Assembly (NCBI RefSeq): GCF_043195125.1
Contig: NZ_JBAFWR010000005.1
Strand: one strand, 5' to 3'
DNA length: 64,000 nt
Origin: NCEH01 sp043195125
GTDB taxonomy: Bacteria > Pseudomonadota > Alphaproteobacteria > Rhizobiales > Xanthobacteraceae
This document shows, one piece after another, positions 34,079 to 42,285 of the stretch (its first letter is position 1; each line of letters opens with the position of its first letter). The position numbers and the translations under genes were made by a program. The notes beneath the pieces are model-generated. The model was not told the DNA's origin, did not search any database, and saw nothing but the letters and a program-made list of their open reading frames with translations.

Positions 34079-35542
34079 ATGCGCCCGTGGGTGATGAAGG
34101 CGGTTCGCCGGCTGGTGATCGTGCTCGGCGTGCTGGCATTGGTGCTGTTCGTGGGGCGGGCGGTGGATTCCCTGCGCGGCCCGCCGCTGGAGCCGTGGCA
34201 CACCTTCGTGCCGAAGGAATTGAGCATCGCCGAGCTCGACCGCGCCGACTGGCCGGCCTATCTCGCCACCGAGCAGCGCCTGTTCGACAGCGTGCGCACC
34301 GAGGTGACGGACAAGCTGCCGCCCCGCGACCGCGTCGCCTCCGATCGCTATTTCGCGCAAAGCCCCATCTATCCCGGCCGCTTCGCGCAGGATTTCAACC
34401 GCTCCTTCGTGCTGGAGCCGGACGGACCGGTGCGGGGCGTCGCGGTGCTGCTGCATGGCCTCACCGATTCCCCTTACAGCCTGCGCCATGTGGCGCGGCG
34501 CTATGCGGCCTCGGGGTTCGTGGCGATCTCGATCCGCCTGCCCGGCCACGGCACCGTGCCGGGCGGGCTGACGGTTGCGGAATGGCCGGACTGGCTCGCG
34601 GCGACCCGCCTCGTCATGCGCGAGGCCAAGCGCCGGGCCGGGCCGAACCTGCCGATCCACTTGGTGGGCTATTCCAACGGCGCCGCGCTCGCGCTGAAAT
34701 ATTCGCTCGATGCCCTGGACGCCCCGGAGATGCCGCGGGCGGACAAGATCGTGCTGGTGTCGCCCATGGTGGGGATCACGCCCTTCGCCCGCTTCGCCGG
34801 CCTCGCGGCGATCCCGGCGGTGCTGCCGCCGTTCGCCAGGGCCGCATGGCTGAACCTGTTGCCGGAGTTCAACCCGTTCAAATACAACTCCTTTCCGGTC
34901 AAGGCGGCGCAGGAATCCTTCCGCCTGACCCAGGTGCTCCAGGATTCGATCCGCACCCATCTGCGCGGCGGCCGGCTGGAGGGCCTCGCGCCCGTGCTCG
35001 CCTTCCAGTCGATCCTCGACCACACCGTGAGCACGAAGGCGGTGATCGACCTGCTGTTCGCCACTTTGCCCGCCAACGGCAGCGAGCTGGTGCTGTTCGA
35101 CGTGAACCGCAATTCCACCTTCGCGCCGTTCCTGAGCGAAGAGTCCGATACCGCCGTGAGCCGCCTGCTGCCGCAGGCCCCGCGCACCTTCCGCACAGCG
35201 GTGATCGCCAACATCTCCCCAGCCACCGGCGAGGCGGAAGAGCGGCTGAGCGATGCGGGTGCCAGCCGCGAAACACACCGCCCGCTCGGCCTGTCCTATC
35301 CGCGCGAGGTCTATTCGCTCTCCCACATCGCCTTGCCCTTCCCGCTCGAGGATGGGCTCTATGGCCTGAGGCCGGACCCGGCGGACGATTTCGGCATCCA
35401 GCTCGGCACCATGGCGCCGCACGGCGAATATGGCGCGCTGGACGTGGGCGTGGACATGCTTCTGCGCGTCTCCTCCAACCCCTTCGTTCCCTACATGCTG
35501 GAGCGCATCGGCGCCGACCTCCCCGCACCCGCCCCGCGCTGA
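34079..35542 (+). CDS. Alpha/beta hydrolase, membrane-anchored
   Basis: A 487-residue protein with one N-terminal membrane helix (about residues 10-27) and an alpha/beta hydrolase domain of the serine aminopeptidase/lysophospholipase type. Motifs: LLHGLTDSPYSLRHVA (oxyanion region), LPGHGTVPGG, and nucleophile elbow LVGYSNGAALAL with the catalytic serine. A conserved FQSILDHTV lies where the acid residue is expected. Conserved C-terminal blocks (LSYPREVYSLSHIALPFP) include a histidine that may complete the triad. It is a monocistronic gene after the parS region. Likely periplasmic; substrate unknown. Confidence 0.85.
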   Translation: MRPWVMKAVRRLVIVLGVLALVLFVGRAVDSLRGPPLEPWHTFVPKELSIAELDRADWPAYLATEQRLFDSVRTEVTDKLPPRDRVASDRYFAQSPIYPGRFAQDFNRSFVLEPDGPVRGVAVLLHGLTDSPYSLRHVARRYAASGFVAISIRLPGHGTVPGGLTVAEWPDWLAATRLVMREAKRRAGPNLPIHLVGYSNGAALALKYSLDALDAPEMPRADKIVLVSPMVGITPFARFAGLAAIPAVLPPFARAAWLNLLPEFNPFKYNSFPVKAAQESFRLTQVLQDSIRTHLRGGRLEGLAPVLAFQSILDHTVSTKAVIDLLFATLPANGSELVLFDVNRNSTFAPFLSEESDTAVSRLLPQAPRTFRTAVIANISPATGEAEERLSDAGASRETHRPLGLSYPREVYSLSHIALPFPLEDGLYGLRPDPADDFGIQLGTMAPHGEYGALDVGVDMLLRVSSNPFVPYMLERIGADLPAPAPR

Positions 35543-35621
35543 GGTCGCGCGGTACCGCTGCGTGCAACTGTCGCGCACGCGCGCAGAGCGCGGCAGCCCG
35601 GACCCTCCCGACACCTGACGA

Positions 35622-35635
35622 TCACACGCGTGTGA
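35622..35635. promoter_or_regulatory. 14-bp palindrome next to the cluster promoter
   Basis: TCACACGCGTGTGA is a perfect palindrome ending 2 bp before the -35-like GTGTAACG element at 35638. Its position suggests an operator or activator site for the first gene of the centre cluster. No factor can be named. Confidence 0.55.
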
Positions 35636-35637
35636 GC

Positions 35638-35665
35638 GTGTAACGAACCGCCGCGTCCTGGCGAA
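35638..35665 (+). promoter_or_regulatory. Putative ECF (SigF-type) promoter, site A
   Basis: GTGTAACGAACC (35638-35649), 12 bp, then CGAA (35662-35665). The same two blocks with the same spacing occur at 39782-39809. Taken as -35 GTAACG, 16-bp spacer and -10 CGAA, this fits the GTAAC/CGAA style I recall for SigF (NrsF-controlled) ECF promoters. The expected start of transcription is about 35 bp before the ATG at 35708. Confidence 0.65.
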
Positions 35666-35668
35666 TAC

Positions 35669-35693
35669 CAATCGATAGCTGCGCAATCGATTG
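35669..35693. repeat. CAATCGAT inverted/direct repeat in leader of the PLP gene
   Basis: CAATCGAT (35669-35676) and ATCGATTG (35686-35693) form an 8-bp inverted repeat; CAATCGAT is also repeated directly at 35684-35691. The block covers the expected transcription start and leader, so it may bind a regulator. Confidence 0.5.
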
Positions 35694-35707
35694 AGAAATA
35701 AACCTGG

Positions 35708-36856
35708 ATGGACGACCGGCACGTTCCTTCTCTGACGCGACGCACGCTCGCCGCCAGCGCTCTGGGTGCAGGCGATCCGGCGACACGGGGGCTCACACCG
35801 CCGATCCATGTCGCGACCACCTTCATCCGCGACGCGGACAATGGCTACAGCACCGGCTTCGTCTATGGCCGGTCGGACAACAAATCGATCCATCAGGCCG
35901 AAGCGCTGATCGCCGAGCTGGAGCACGCCAGCGAGGCGATGATGTTCAGCTCCGGCATGGCGGCGGCAACGGCGGTGTTCCTGTCACTGGCGCCGACCCA
36001 CGTGGTCGCTCCGAAGGTCATGTACTGGGGCCTTCGCCAATGGCTCCAGGACCTTCCGCGCTACGGCCACGCGGTCACCTTCGTCGACATGTCGGACCTC
36101 GAAGCGGTGCGCGCCGCGATCATTCCCGGAAAGACCGGGCTGGTGTGGATCGAGACGCCCAGCAACCCGCTATGGACCATCACAGACATCCGCGCGGTCT
36201 GCGCCATCGCGCACCTCGCCGGTGCCATCGTATGTGCGGATTCCACCGTTTCCACCCCGATCCTGAGCCAGCCGCTCGATTGCGGATGCGATCTCGTGGT
36301 GCATTCGGCGACTAAATATCTGAACGGCCATTCGGACGTGGTGGCCGGCGTGGTGGCGACGGCGCGCGTGGATGCGGCCTGGTCACGGATCGCGGACATC
36401 CGGCGGCATCACGGTGCCTTCCTCAGTCCGTTCGACGCGTTCCTGCTGCTGCGGGGATTGCGGACGCTCGACCTGCGCGTCCTGGCGCAAAGCCAAACCG
36501 CGAGCCTGCTGGCCGGACGCCTCGCGGTTCATCCCGCGATCCGGGCCGTGCTCTACCCCGGCCTTGCCGATCATCCAGGCCACGCCACCGCCGCCCGCCA
36601 GATGAGCGGCGGGTTCGGCGGCATGCTGTCGATCCGCCTGGACGATCGCGCCCAGGCCATCGCGGTGGCGGCCCATGTGCGGCTGTGGCGCCGCGCCACC
36701 TCGTTCGGCGGGGTGGAAAGCCTGATCGAACACCGGGCCTCCATCGAGGGCGAGGATTCGCCCTGTCCCGAGGATCTGCTGCGCCTCTCGGTGGGACTGG
36801 AGGATCCGGAGGATCTCTATCGCGATCTTCTCCAGGCGCTCACGGTGGTGCTCTGA
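35708..36856 (+). CDS. Cys/Met metabolism PLP-dependent enzyme (cystathionine beta/gamma-lyase-like)
   Basis: A 382-residue fold-type I PLP enzyme of the transsulfuration family. Visible features are the N-terminal TPPIHVATTFIRD, YGRSDNKSIHQAEALIAELE, SSGMAAATAVFLSL for the phosphate, WIETPSNPLWTITDI, and HSATKYLNGHSDVVAG with the lysine that binds PLP. C-terminal SLIEHRAS and LRLSVGLEDPEDLYRDL are standard. The closest reaction type (cystathionine beta- or gamma-lyase, or a synthase) cannot be fixed. It is the first of ten plus-strand genes and follows the putative SigF-type promoter; DUF2064 begins 1 bp after its stop. Confidence 0.9.
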   Translation: MDDRHVPSLTRRTLAASALGAGDPATRGLTPPIHVATTFIRDADNGYSTGFVYGRSDNKSIHQAEALIAELEHASEAMMFSSGMAAATAVFLSLAPTHVVAPKVMYWGLRQWLQDLPRYGHAVTFVDMSDLEAVRAAIIPGKTGLVWIETPSNPLWTITDIRAVCAIAHLAGAIVCADSTVSTPILSQPLDCGCDLVVHSATKYLNGHSDVVAGVVATARVDAAWSRIADIRRHHGAFLSPFDAFLLLRGLRTLDLRVLAQSQTASLLAGRLAVHPAIRAVLYPGLADHPGHATAARQMSGGFGGMLSIRLDDRAQAIAVAAHVRLWRRATSFGGVESLIEHRASIEGEDSPCPEDLLRLSVGLEDPEDLYRDLLQALTVVL

Positions 36857-36857
36857 C

Positions 36858-37592
36858 ATGACACAAGGTTCCAAGACCACCCCTGCCGTCGCCGTCGCCA
36901 TAATCTGCAAGACGCCAAGCCCCGGCCGCTCGAAGACGCGGCTGTCCCCGCCCTTGCGGCCGGAGGAGTGCGCCGGCATTTCCGCCTGCTTCATCCAGGA
37001 TCTCTCGGCGACCATCGCAAGCCTGACCGGCACCGGGCGGGCGGAAGGCTATGCCGTCTACACGCCGGCCGGATCGGAAACCCAGTTGTGCGCCCTGCTC
37101 CCGGATGGGTTCGGCCTGGTGTTGCAGGCCGAGGGTGATTTCGGCGTGCGCCTGGAGAGCGGGATCAACGATCTGCTGGCGGCGGGACACGCCGGAGCGA
37201 TCGTGATCAATTCCGACAGCCCCACCTTGCCGCGCGCGATCCTCGACGCTGCGGTGGAGGCGGTTCTGCGCGGCGACAATCTTGTCCTCAGCCCGGCGCT
37301 CGACGGCGGCTATACCCTCATCGGCCTGTCGCGGCCGCACCCCCATCTATTCGCCGACATCCCCTGGAGTACACCGGAGGTCTATGCGCGCACGCTTGAA
37401 CGCGCCCGCGAAATCGACCTGCCGGTGATCGCGCTCGATCCCTGGTACGACGTGGACGATGCGGACTCCTATGCGCTGCTGGAGCGCGAATTGGAGGGCG
37501 CCCGCCCGCCCTTCGCCACCGCCCCCCTCCAGCGCGCGCCCCGGACGGAAGCCTTCGTGCGGCAGCGCCGCGACGCGCTGGTGACGGCATGA
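36858..37592 (+). CDS. DUF2064 (TIGR04282-type) glycosyltransferase-like protein
   Basis: A 244-residue protein with the GT-A-like nucleotide-sugar fold of the DUF2064 family. Signature segments are ICKTPSPGRSKTRLSPPL, VINSDSPTLPRAILDAA (with the acidic metal-site pair) and LSPALDGGYTLIGL. Members often neighbour GT2 enzymes, as here, and include proteins named for arsenosugar biosynthesis. It starts 1 bp after the PLP gene and overlaps the GT2 gene by 4 bp, so all three are surely co-expressed. Whether it is a transferase or nucleotidyltransferase is not settled. Confidence 0.87.
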   Translation: MTQGSKTTPAVAVAIICKTPSPGRSKTRLSPPLRPEECAGISACFIQDLSATIASLTGTGRAEGYAVYTPAGSETQLCALLPDGFGLVLQAEGDFGVRLESGINDLLAAGHAGAIVINSDSPTLPRAILDAAVEAVLRGDNLVLSPALDGGYTLIGLSRPHPHLFADIPWSTPEVYARTLERAREIDLPVIALDPWYDVDDADSYALLERELEGARPPFATAPLQRAPRTEAFVRQRRDALVTA

Positions 37593-38347
37593 CCATGCCC
37601 CTCTCCCACCGCCCCAAGACTGCGATCATCATCCCTTGCCTGAACGAGGAAGAGCCGATCGCCGATGTGGTCCGCGAGGTGCGCGCGCAGGGCGTAGGCG
37701 AGGTGATCGTGGTCGACAACGGCTCGACCGACCGCACCGCCGCGCGGGCTGAGGAAGCCGGCGCACGGGTGGTGCGCGCCCCGGTGCGCGGCTACGGCCG
37801 GGCCTGCGCGGCGGGCCTTGCCGCCATCGCGCCGGGCACGGAAATCGTCTGCTTCCTCGATGGCGACGGCAGCGACGTGCCGGCCTTCATTGGCTCGGTC
37901 ATCGGGCCGATCGCACGCGGCGAAGCGGACTTCGTGATGGGTTCCCGCCTCAGGGGACAGCGCGAGGCCGGCAGCATGACGCCGCAGCAAATCGCGGCCG
38001 GCTGGCTTGCAGGCTTGCTGCTGCGGTGGACCTACGGCGTGCAATTCACCGACATGTCGCCGCTGCGGGCGCTGCGGGTGGACACCCTCGGCACGCTCGG
38101 CATGGCGGAAATGACCTATGGCTGGAACCTGGAAATGCAGATGCGCGTCGCCGCCGCCGGCCTGCGCATCCGGGAGGTGCCGGTCGACCATCGGTGCCGC
38201 CGAGGTGGGGAATCCAAGGTCTCCGGCAACCTGGTCGCGGGTGTGAAGGCGGCCTGGAAGATCACCGCCACCTTCGCGCGCCTGGCCTGGACCCTGCGCC
38301 GGGCTGACGCCGGCGCGCCGCTCACCTCGCTTTCGGGAGGGCAATGA
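37589..38347 (+). CDS. Family 2 glycosyltransferase (dolichol-phosphate sugar synthase-like)
   Basis: A 252-residue GT2 enzyme. Motifs: AIIIPCLNEEEPIADVV, VDNGSTDRTAARAEEAG, and CFLDGDGSDVP with the DxD-like metal site. The GSRLRGQREAGSMTPQQ and LEMQMRVAAAGLRIREVPV regions resemble polyprenyl-phosphate glycosyltransferases. It lacks strong membrane helices beyond one possible segment near residue 140. It overlaps DUF2064 by 4 bp and is 1 bp before the epimerase. A role in making a lipid-linked sugar for the GT-C-like protein at the end of the cluster is plausible. Confidence 0.9.
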   Translation: MTMPLSHRPKTAIIIPCLNEEEPIADVVREVRAQGVGEVIVVDNGSTDRTAARAEEAGARVVRAPVRGYGRACAAGLAAIAPGTEIVCFLDGDGSDVPAFIGSVIGPIARGEADFVMGSRLRGQREAGSMTPQQIAAGWLAGLLLRWTYGVQFTDMSPLRALRVDTLGTLGMAEMTYGWNLEMQMRVAAAGLRIREVPVDHRCRRGGESKVSGNLVAGVKAAWKITATFARLAWTLRRADAGAPLTSLSGGQ

Positions 38348-38348
38348 C

Positions 38349-39377
38349 ATGCATGTGCTTCTGACCGGCGGAGCGGGTTTCATCGGCCAGCACGTCCTGG
38401 CCCGCCTGAGGGCGCGCGGCCACGAGGTGCGGGTGCTCGATTCCCTGCGGGCCGACGTGCATCGCGGCAAGCCCTGGACGCCGCCGCCCGGCGTGGAATT
38501 TCAGCTCGGCGACGTGCGGGACGCGGCAGCGGTCGACACGGCGCTCCAAGGAATGGATGCGGTGGTGCATCTCGCGGCCAAGGTCGGGCTCGGCGTGGAT
38601 GTGGGCGACCTGCCGGACTATGCCTCCTCCAACGATGTGGGAACGGCGGTTCTGCTCGCGGCCATGGCCCGCGCCGGTGTGCCGCGCCTGACCCTGGCAA
38701 GCTCCATGGTGGTCTATGGGGAGGGCGTGGGCCTGTGCCCCGAGCATGGCGTGGTGCAGCCGGCACCGCGCTTCGAAGCGGCCCTGGCGGCGGGCGATTA
38801 CGAACCGCCCTGCCCCCTTTGCGGACGACGGCTCGGCACACAGCTCGTGAGCGAGGCCACCCCGTTCGATCCGCGCAACGCCTATGCCAGCAGCAAAGTG
38901 GCGCAGGAATTCTACGCTTCCAACTGGGCGCGCGTCACCGGCGGCGCGGCGGCGATGCTGCGCTATCACAATGTCTACGGGCCGGGCATGCCGCGCGATA
39001 CGCCTTATGCCGGCGTCGCCGCGATTTTCACGTCCGCGCTGCGCAATGGTGTAGCGCCCCAGGTGTTCGAGGACGGCGGCCAAAGGCGCGACTTCGTCCA
39101 TGTGCGCGACATCGCGGCAGCTACCGTCCAGGCGTGCGAAATGCACGCGCAGGGCGTCGCGGCCTTCAACGTCGGCTCCGGCACCCCGCGCACGGTGGGA
39201 CAGATGGCCGAGGCGCTCGCCCGCTCGCTGCAGGGCCCTACGCCTGTCGTGACGGGCCGCTACCGGCTCGGCGACGTGCGCCACATCACAGCGGATTCCT
39301 CGCGCCTGCGCGCGCAACTCGGCTGGCAGCCGACCATCGCGTTCGAAGACGGGATGGCCGAACTTGCCCAGGCATAA
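38349..39377 (+). CDS. NAD-dependent sugar epimerase/dehydratase with CxxC insert
   Basis: A 342-residue extended SDR enzyme. NAD site GGAGFIG at residues 7-13; catalytic Tyr and Lys in YASSKVAQEFYAS; YHNVYGPGMPRD and RDFVHVRDIA follow. An insert before the active site contains a CPLCG motif and a spaced third hydrophilic block, similar to what I recall for dTDP-rhamnose 4-epimerase-like proteins. It probably changes a nucleotide sugar used by the local glycosyltransferases. Substrate not assigned. Confidence 0.9.
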   Translation: MHVLLTGGAGFIGQHVLARLRARGHEVRVLDSLRADVHRGKPWTPPPGVEFQLGDVRDAAAVDTALQGMDAVVHLAAKVGLGVDVGDLPDYASSNDVGTAVLLAAMARAGVPRLTLASSMVVYGEGVGLCPEHGVVQPAPRFEAALAAGDYEPPCPLCGRRLGTQLVSEATPFDPRNAYASSKVAQEFYASNWARVTGGAAAMLRYHNVYGPGMPRDTPYAGVAAIFTSALRNGVAPQVFEDGGQRRDFVHVRDIAAATVQACEMHAQGVAAFNVGSGTPRTVGQMAEALARSLQGPTPVVTGRYRLGDVRHITADSSRLRAQLGWQPTIAFEDGMAELAQA

Positions 39378-39383
39378 AACACC

Positions 39384-39752
39384 ATGAGCCGCCTGTTTCT
39401 GATCGCCGTCATCCTGCTCAGCGTGGCGCTGAATGCCTCCGCGCAGATCCTGTTGCGCTGGGGTGCGCGCTCGGGCCTTGGCGCCTCGGACGGCTGGACC
39501 CTCGCAAGCCTGCTCCAGGTGCTGCTGCGCCCGGGCATTCTCGGCGGCCTTGCCTGCTACGCCGTCAGCGTCGCGGTGTGGGTCTACGTGCTGAGCCGCG
39601 TCGAAGCCTCCTTCGCCTATCCCTTCCTCGGCCTCGGTTTCGTGTTCGTGGCGCTGGCCTCCTGGCAATTGCTGGGCGAGCCGCTCACGCCGCAGCGCCT
39701 CGGCGGCACGTTGCTGGTGGGCCTCGGCGTGGTCGTGCTCGCGGCGAGTTGA
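39384..39752 (+). CDS. Small EamA/SMR-like membrane protein
   Basis: A 122-residue protein with four membrane helices, the size of SMR proteins. The sequence NASAQILLRWGAR in helix 1 and YVLSRVEASFAYPFLGLGFVFVALASWQLLGEPLTPQRLGG match the EmrE-like/EamA half-unit found with ArnE/ArnF-type lipid-sugar flippases. Together with GT2, epimerase and GT-C genes, a flippase subunit for a polyprenyl-linked sugar is a good guess. It begins 6 bp after the epimerase stop and ends the first transcription block; a second promoter-like site follows. Confidence 0.85.
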   Translation: MSRLFLIAVILLSVALNASAQILLRWGARSGLGASDGWTLASLLQVLLRPGILGGLACYAVSVAVWVYVLSRVEASFAYPFLGLGFVFVALASWQLLGEPLTPQRLGGTLLVGLGVVVLAAS

Positions 39753-39781
39753 ACCCCGCCGGCCGAGAAAAGGCGGGCGCG

Positions 39782-39809
39782 GTGTAACGAACCCGGCGCG
39801 GCCCGCGAA
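39782..39809 (+). promoter_or_regulatory. Putative ECF (SigF-type) promoter, site B
   Basis: GTGTAACGAACC (39782-39793), 12 bp, CGAA (39806-39809): the same bipartite element as at 35638-35665, in the 115-bp gap before the kinase gene at 39868. The copy number, identical spacing and intergenic location make chance unlikely. The sigma factor gene is 6 kb away at 45725-46279. Confidence 0.65.
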
Positions 39810-39867
39810 GTCCTTTTCAAAGCGTCATCTGTGCCAGCCCGCGCGGCGCGCAGGATGCCACAATCCG

Positions 39868-41139
39868 ATGGAGGTCCGCGTGCTGGACAAACGCCCCTAT
39901 GAGCCCCTGGATGTGGGCACCCTGCCCCGCCGGCTCGCCGCGGCGCCGGGCCTCGCAGATCGGCTCGGGCCGGCCGAACGCTGGCGCGTGCGCGAGGTGG
40001 GGGACGGCAATCTCAATCTCGTCTTCATCATCGAAGGGCCGCTGGGTTCTGCGATCGCAAAGCAAGCGCTGCCCTATGCCCGCTGCGTCGGCGACAGCTG
40101 GCCCATGTCGCTGGAGCGGAGCTATTTCGAGTATCACGCGCTCGTCCGCCTGGGGCAGCGCGATCCCGGCCGGCTGCCGCAGATCCATGCCTTCGATCAG
40201 GAACAGGCCCTGATCGTCATGGACTATCTCACGCCCCACGTCATCCTGCGCAAAAGCCTGATGGCCGCAGACGTGCTTGCGCACCTCGACCGGCAGATGG
40301 GCCAGTATCTCGCGCGCACGCTGTTTCGCGGCTCGGATTTCGCCATGGAGACGGCCCACCGCAAGCGCGACCTCGCGCTGTTCGCGGGAAATGTGGAACT
40401 GTGTGGCATCAGCGAGGATCTGATCTTCACAGATCCGTTCTGCGTGTCGCCACGAAACCGGATCACGCCCGGGCTGGAAGAAGATGCCGCCGCCGTGCGT
40501 GGCGACCGGGATCTCAAGCTCGCGACGGCGGCGCTGAAGCGCAAATTCTCCACCCGCGCCGAAACCCTTCTGCACGGCGATTTCCATTCCGGCTCGGTCA
40601 TGGTGACCGCGCAGGACAGCCGCGTCATCGATCCGGAATTCGCCTTCTACGGCCCCATGGGCTTCGACATCGGGGCGTTCGTGGGCAATCTGCTGATGGC
40701 CTATTTCGCCCAGGCCGGGCTTGGCGCGGATGAACACGCGCGCGACGCATACGAAGACTGGATTCTCCAGCTCATGGAGGGCGTCTGGGCGAGCTTCGAG
40801 GAGGAGTTCGCGCAGCTTTGGCGCACTGAGCGAACCGGCATGCTCGGCCTTGCCGAACTGTTCGAGGATACCGGCGATGCCCAGGGCGCCGAAGCCGCCC
40901 TCGCCGCCCTGCTGCAGGACGTTTGGCGCGATACGCTCGGGTTTGCCGGCATCGAGATGCATCGCCGCATCCTCGGCCTCGCCCATATCCCGGAATTCGA
41001 GTCCATCGAGGATGAAGTCCTGCGCGCCGCCTGCGAGCGCCGCGCCCTCGCCATGGGGCGGCGCCTCATGCTTGAGGCCGACACCCTTGCCGATCCCCGG
41101 CAGGTCAGCCGGCTCGCCCGTTCCGTGAGGATCGCTTGA
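39868..41139 (+). CDS. mtnK: S-methyl-5-thioribose kinase-like protein
   Basis: A 423-residue kinase of the methylthioribose kinase family (eukaryotic-like kinase fold). MTR kinase phosphorylates 5-methylthioribose on O1 in methionine salvage. Typical segments: RVREVGDGNLNLVFII (nucleotide loop), RCVGDSWPMSLERSYFEYHAL, catalytic LLHGDFHSGSVMV (about residue 235) and metal-binding VIDPEFAFYGPMGFDIG. Length and motifs match MtnK. No mtnA, mtnN or other salvage gene is in the window. It begins a second block of the cluster, after putative promoter B. The next gene starts 1 bp after its stop. Confidence 0.9.
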   Translation: MEVRVLDKRPYEPLDVGTLPRRLAAAPGLADRLGPAERWRVREVGDGNLNLVFIIEGPLGSAIAKQALPYARCVGDSWPMSLERSYFEYHALVRLGQRDPGRLPQIHAFDQEQALIVMDYLTPHVILRKSLMAADVLAHLDRQMGQYLARTLFRGSDFAMETAHRKRDLALFAGNVELCGISEDLIFTDPFCVSPRNRITPGLEEDAAAVRGDRDLKLATAALKRKFSTRAETLLHGDFHSGSVMVTAQDSRVIDPEFAFYGPMGFDIGAFVGNLLMAYFAQAGLGADEHARDAYEDWILQLMEGVWASFEEEFAQLWRTERTGMLGLAELFEDTGDAQGAEAALAALLQDVWRDTLGFAGIEMHRRILGLAHIPEFESIEDEVLRAACERRALAMGRRLMLEADTLADPRQVSRLARSVRIA

Positions 41140-41140
41140 T

Positions 41141-41608
41141 ATGCGCCGAATCGCCTTGCCCCTGCTCCTCGCCTTGCTTCTGGCCCCGCTTCCCGCGCGC
41201 GCCGGCGGCCTGCCCGGCGGCGCCCACACCCAGGGCCAGCAGGCCGTGAGCGACGATGACCAGACGCCGGAAGAGCGGATGAATGCCCGGTTCCCGCAGA
41301 AGGTCCGCGTCGGCGACCTGATCGGAATTCCGGTCCAGGATTTCGACGACCGCATCCTCGGCTATGTGACCGAAGTCGCCAGAAAGCCGGACGGCGCGAT
41401 CGTTCTCGTCATGCCGGAAGGCGGATGGTTCGGTCGCGGCGGGCGGCCTGTGCCGATCCCCATCGAAACGGTCGCGATCCTCGCACGGCACATCAACCTG
41501 CTCGATATCCCCCGCGAGGATGTGCCGAAACTGGCCACATGGGACCCCGCCCAGGGCACGCCCATCGAGAAGAACGACATCATTCGGATCGCAATCAGCC
41601 GCCGCTGA
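41141..41608 (+). CDS. Exported PRC-barrel-like protein
   Basis: A 155-residue secreted protein with a signal peptide (residues 1-20, ending ARA). The mature part contains KVRVGDLIGIPVQDFDDRILGYVTEVARKPDG and PVPIPIETVAIL, which resemble a PRC-barrel domain. It starts 1 bp after the kinase stop and is 35 bp upstream of the cytochrome b gene. It is likely periplasmic and may assist the redox pair downstream; the function is not known. Confidence 0.78.
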   Translation: MRRIALPLLLALLLAPLPARAGGLPGGAHTQGQQAVSDDDQTPEERMNARFPQKVRVGDLIGIPVQDFDDRILGYVTEVARKPDGAIVLVMPEGGWFGRGGRPVPIPIETVAILARHINLLDIPREDVPKLATWDPAQGTPIEKNDIIRIAISRR

Positions 41609-41643
41609 CGCCTGGCGCTCAAGGATTGAACGGACCCACAGCG

Positions 41644-42270
41644 ATGAAGATGCATCCCCTTCTCATCCGCATCGTCCATTGGACCAATGCGATCGCGATG
41701 ATCATCATGATAGGCAGCGGCTGGAAGATCTATAACGACGAAGTTCTGTTTGGATTTCTGCATTTCCCCGACTGGATGGTGCTCGGCATCTGGGCGCAGC
41801 ATGCCTTGCAATGGCACTTCTTCGGCATGTGGATCCTGATGATAAACGGCCTCGTTTACCTCGCCTATGGCCTGCTCTCCGGCCGCTTCCGGCGCATGCT
41901 GCTGCCCATCCGCCCGCGCGAGGTGATTACGGAAGCAATCGCGGCGCTGACCTTCCGCCTCAAGCACACGGACCTCACGCACTACAATGCCGTGCAGAAG
42001 GTGCTCTATGTGGGCGTGATACTGGTCATCATCGTGCAGGTCGTATCCGGCCTGGCGATCTGGAAGCCGGTTCAATTCTCTTTCCTGGTCGCGTTGTTTT
42101 CCGATTTCCAGGGCGCCCGTCTCGCCCATTTCATCGGCATGACCGCGATCTGCCTGTTTATGGTGGTGCATGTGATGCTCGCGCTGCTCGTGCCGCGAAC
42201 CATCCTGGCCATGCTCACTGGCGGCCCGCAGGTGGCCGCAGGTCCCGCCCCCACCTCCCCGACGCATTGA
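41644..42270 (+). CDS. Cytochrome b (b561-type) membrane subunit
   Basis: A 208-residue integral membrane protein with four main helices and the layout of di-heme cytochrome b subunits of the Ni-hydrogenase/thiosulfate reductase type. Heme-ligand candidates are His in LLIRIVHWTNAIAM (helix 1), WAQHALQWHFFGMWIL (helix 2), and the late pair in LAHFIGMTAICLFMVVHVML. It is 15 bp before the molybdoenzyme gene and should feed electrons to, or take them from, that enzyme at the quinone pool. Confidence 0.88.
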   Translation: MKMHPLLIRIVHWTNAIAMIIMIGSGWKIYNDEVLFGFLHFPDWMVLGIWAQHALQWHFFGMWILMINGLVYLAYGLLSGRFRRMLLPIRPREVITEAIAALTFRLKHTDLTHYNAVQKVLYVGVILVIIVQVVSGLAIWKPVQFSFLVALFSDFQGARLAHFIGMTAICLFMVVHVMLALLVPRTILAMLTGGPQVAAGPAPTSPTH

Positions 42271-42285
42271 GCCGAAGGCCCGACG

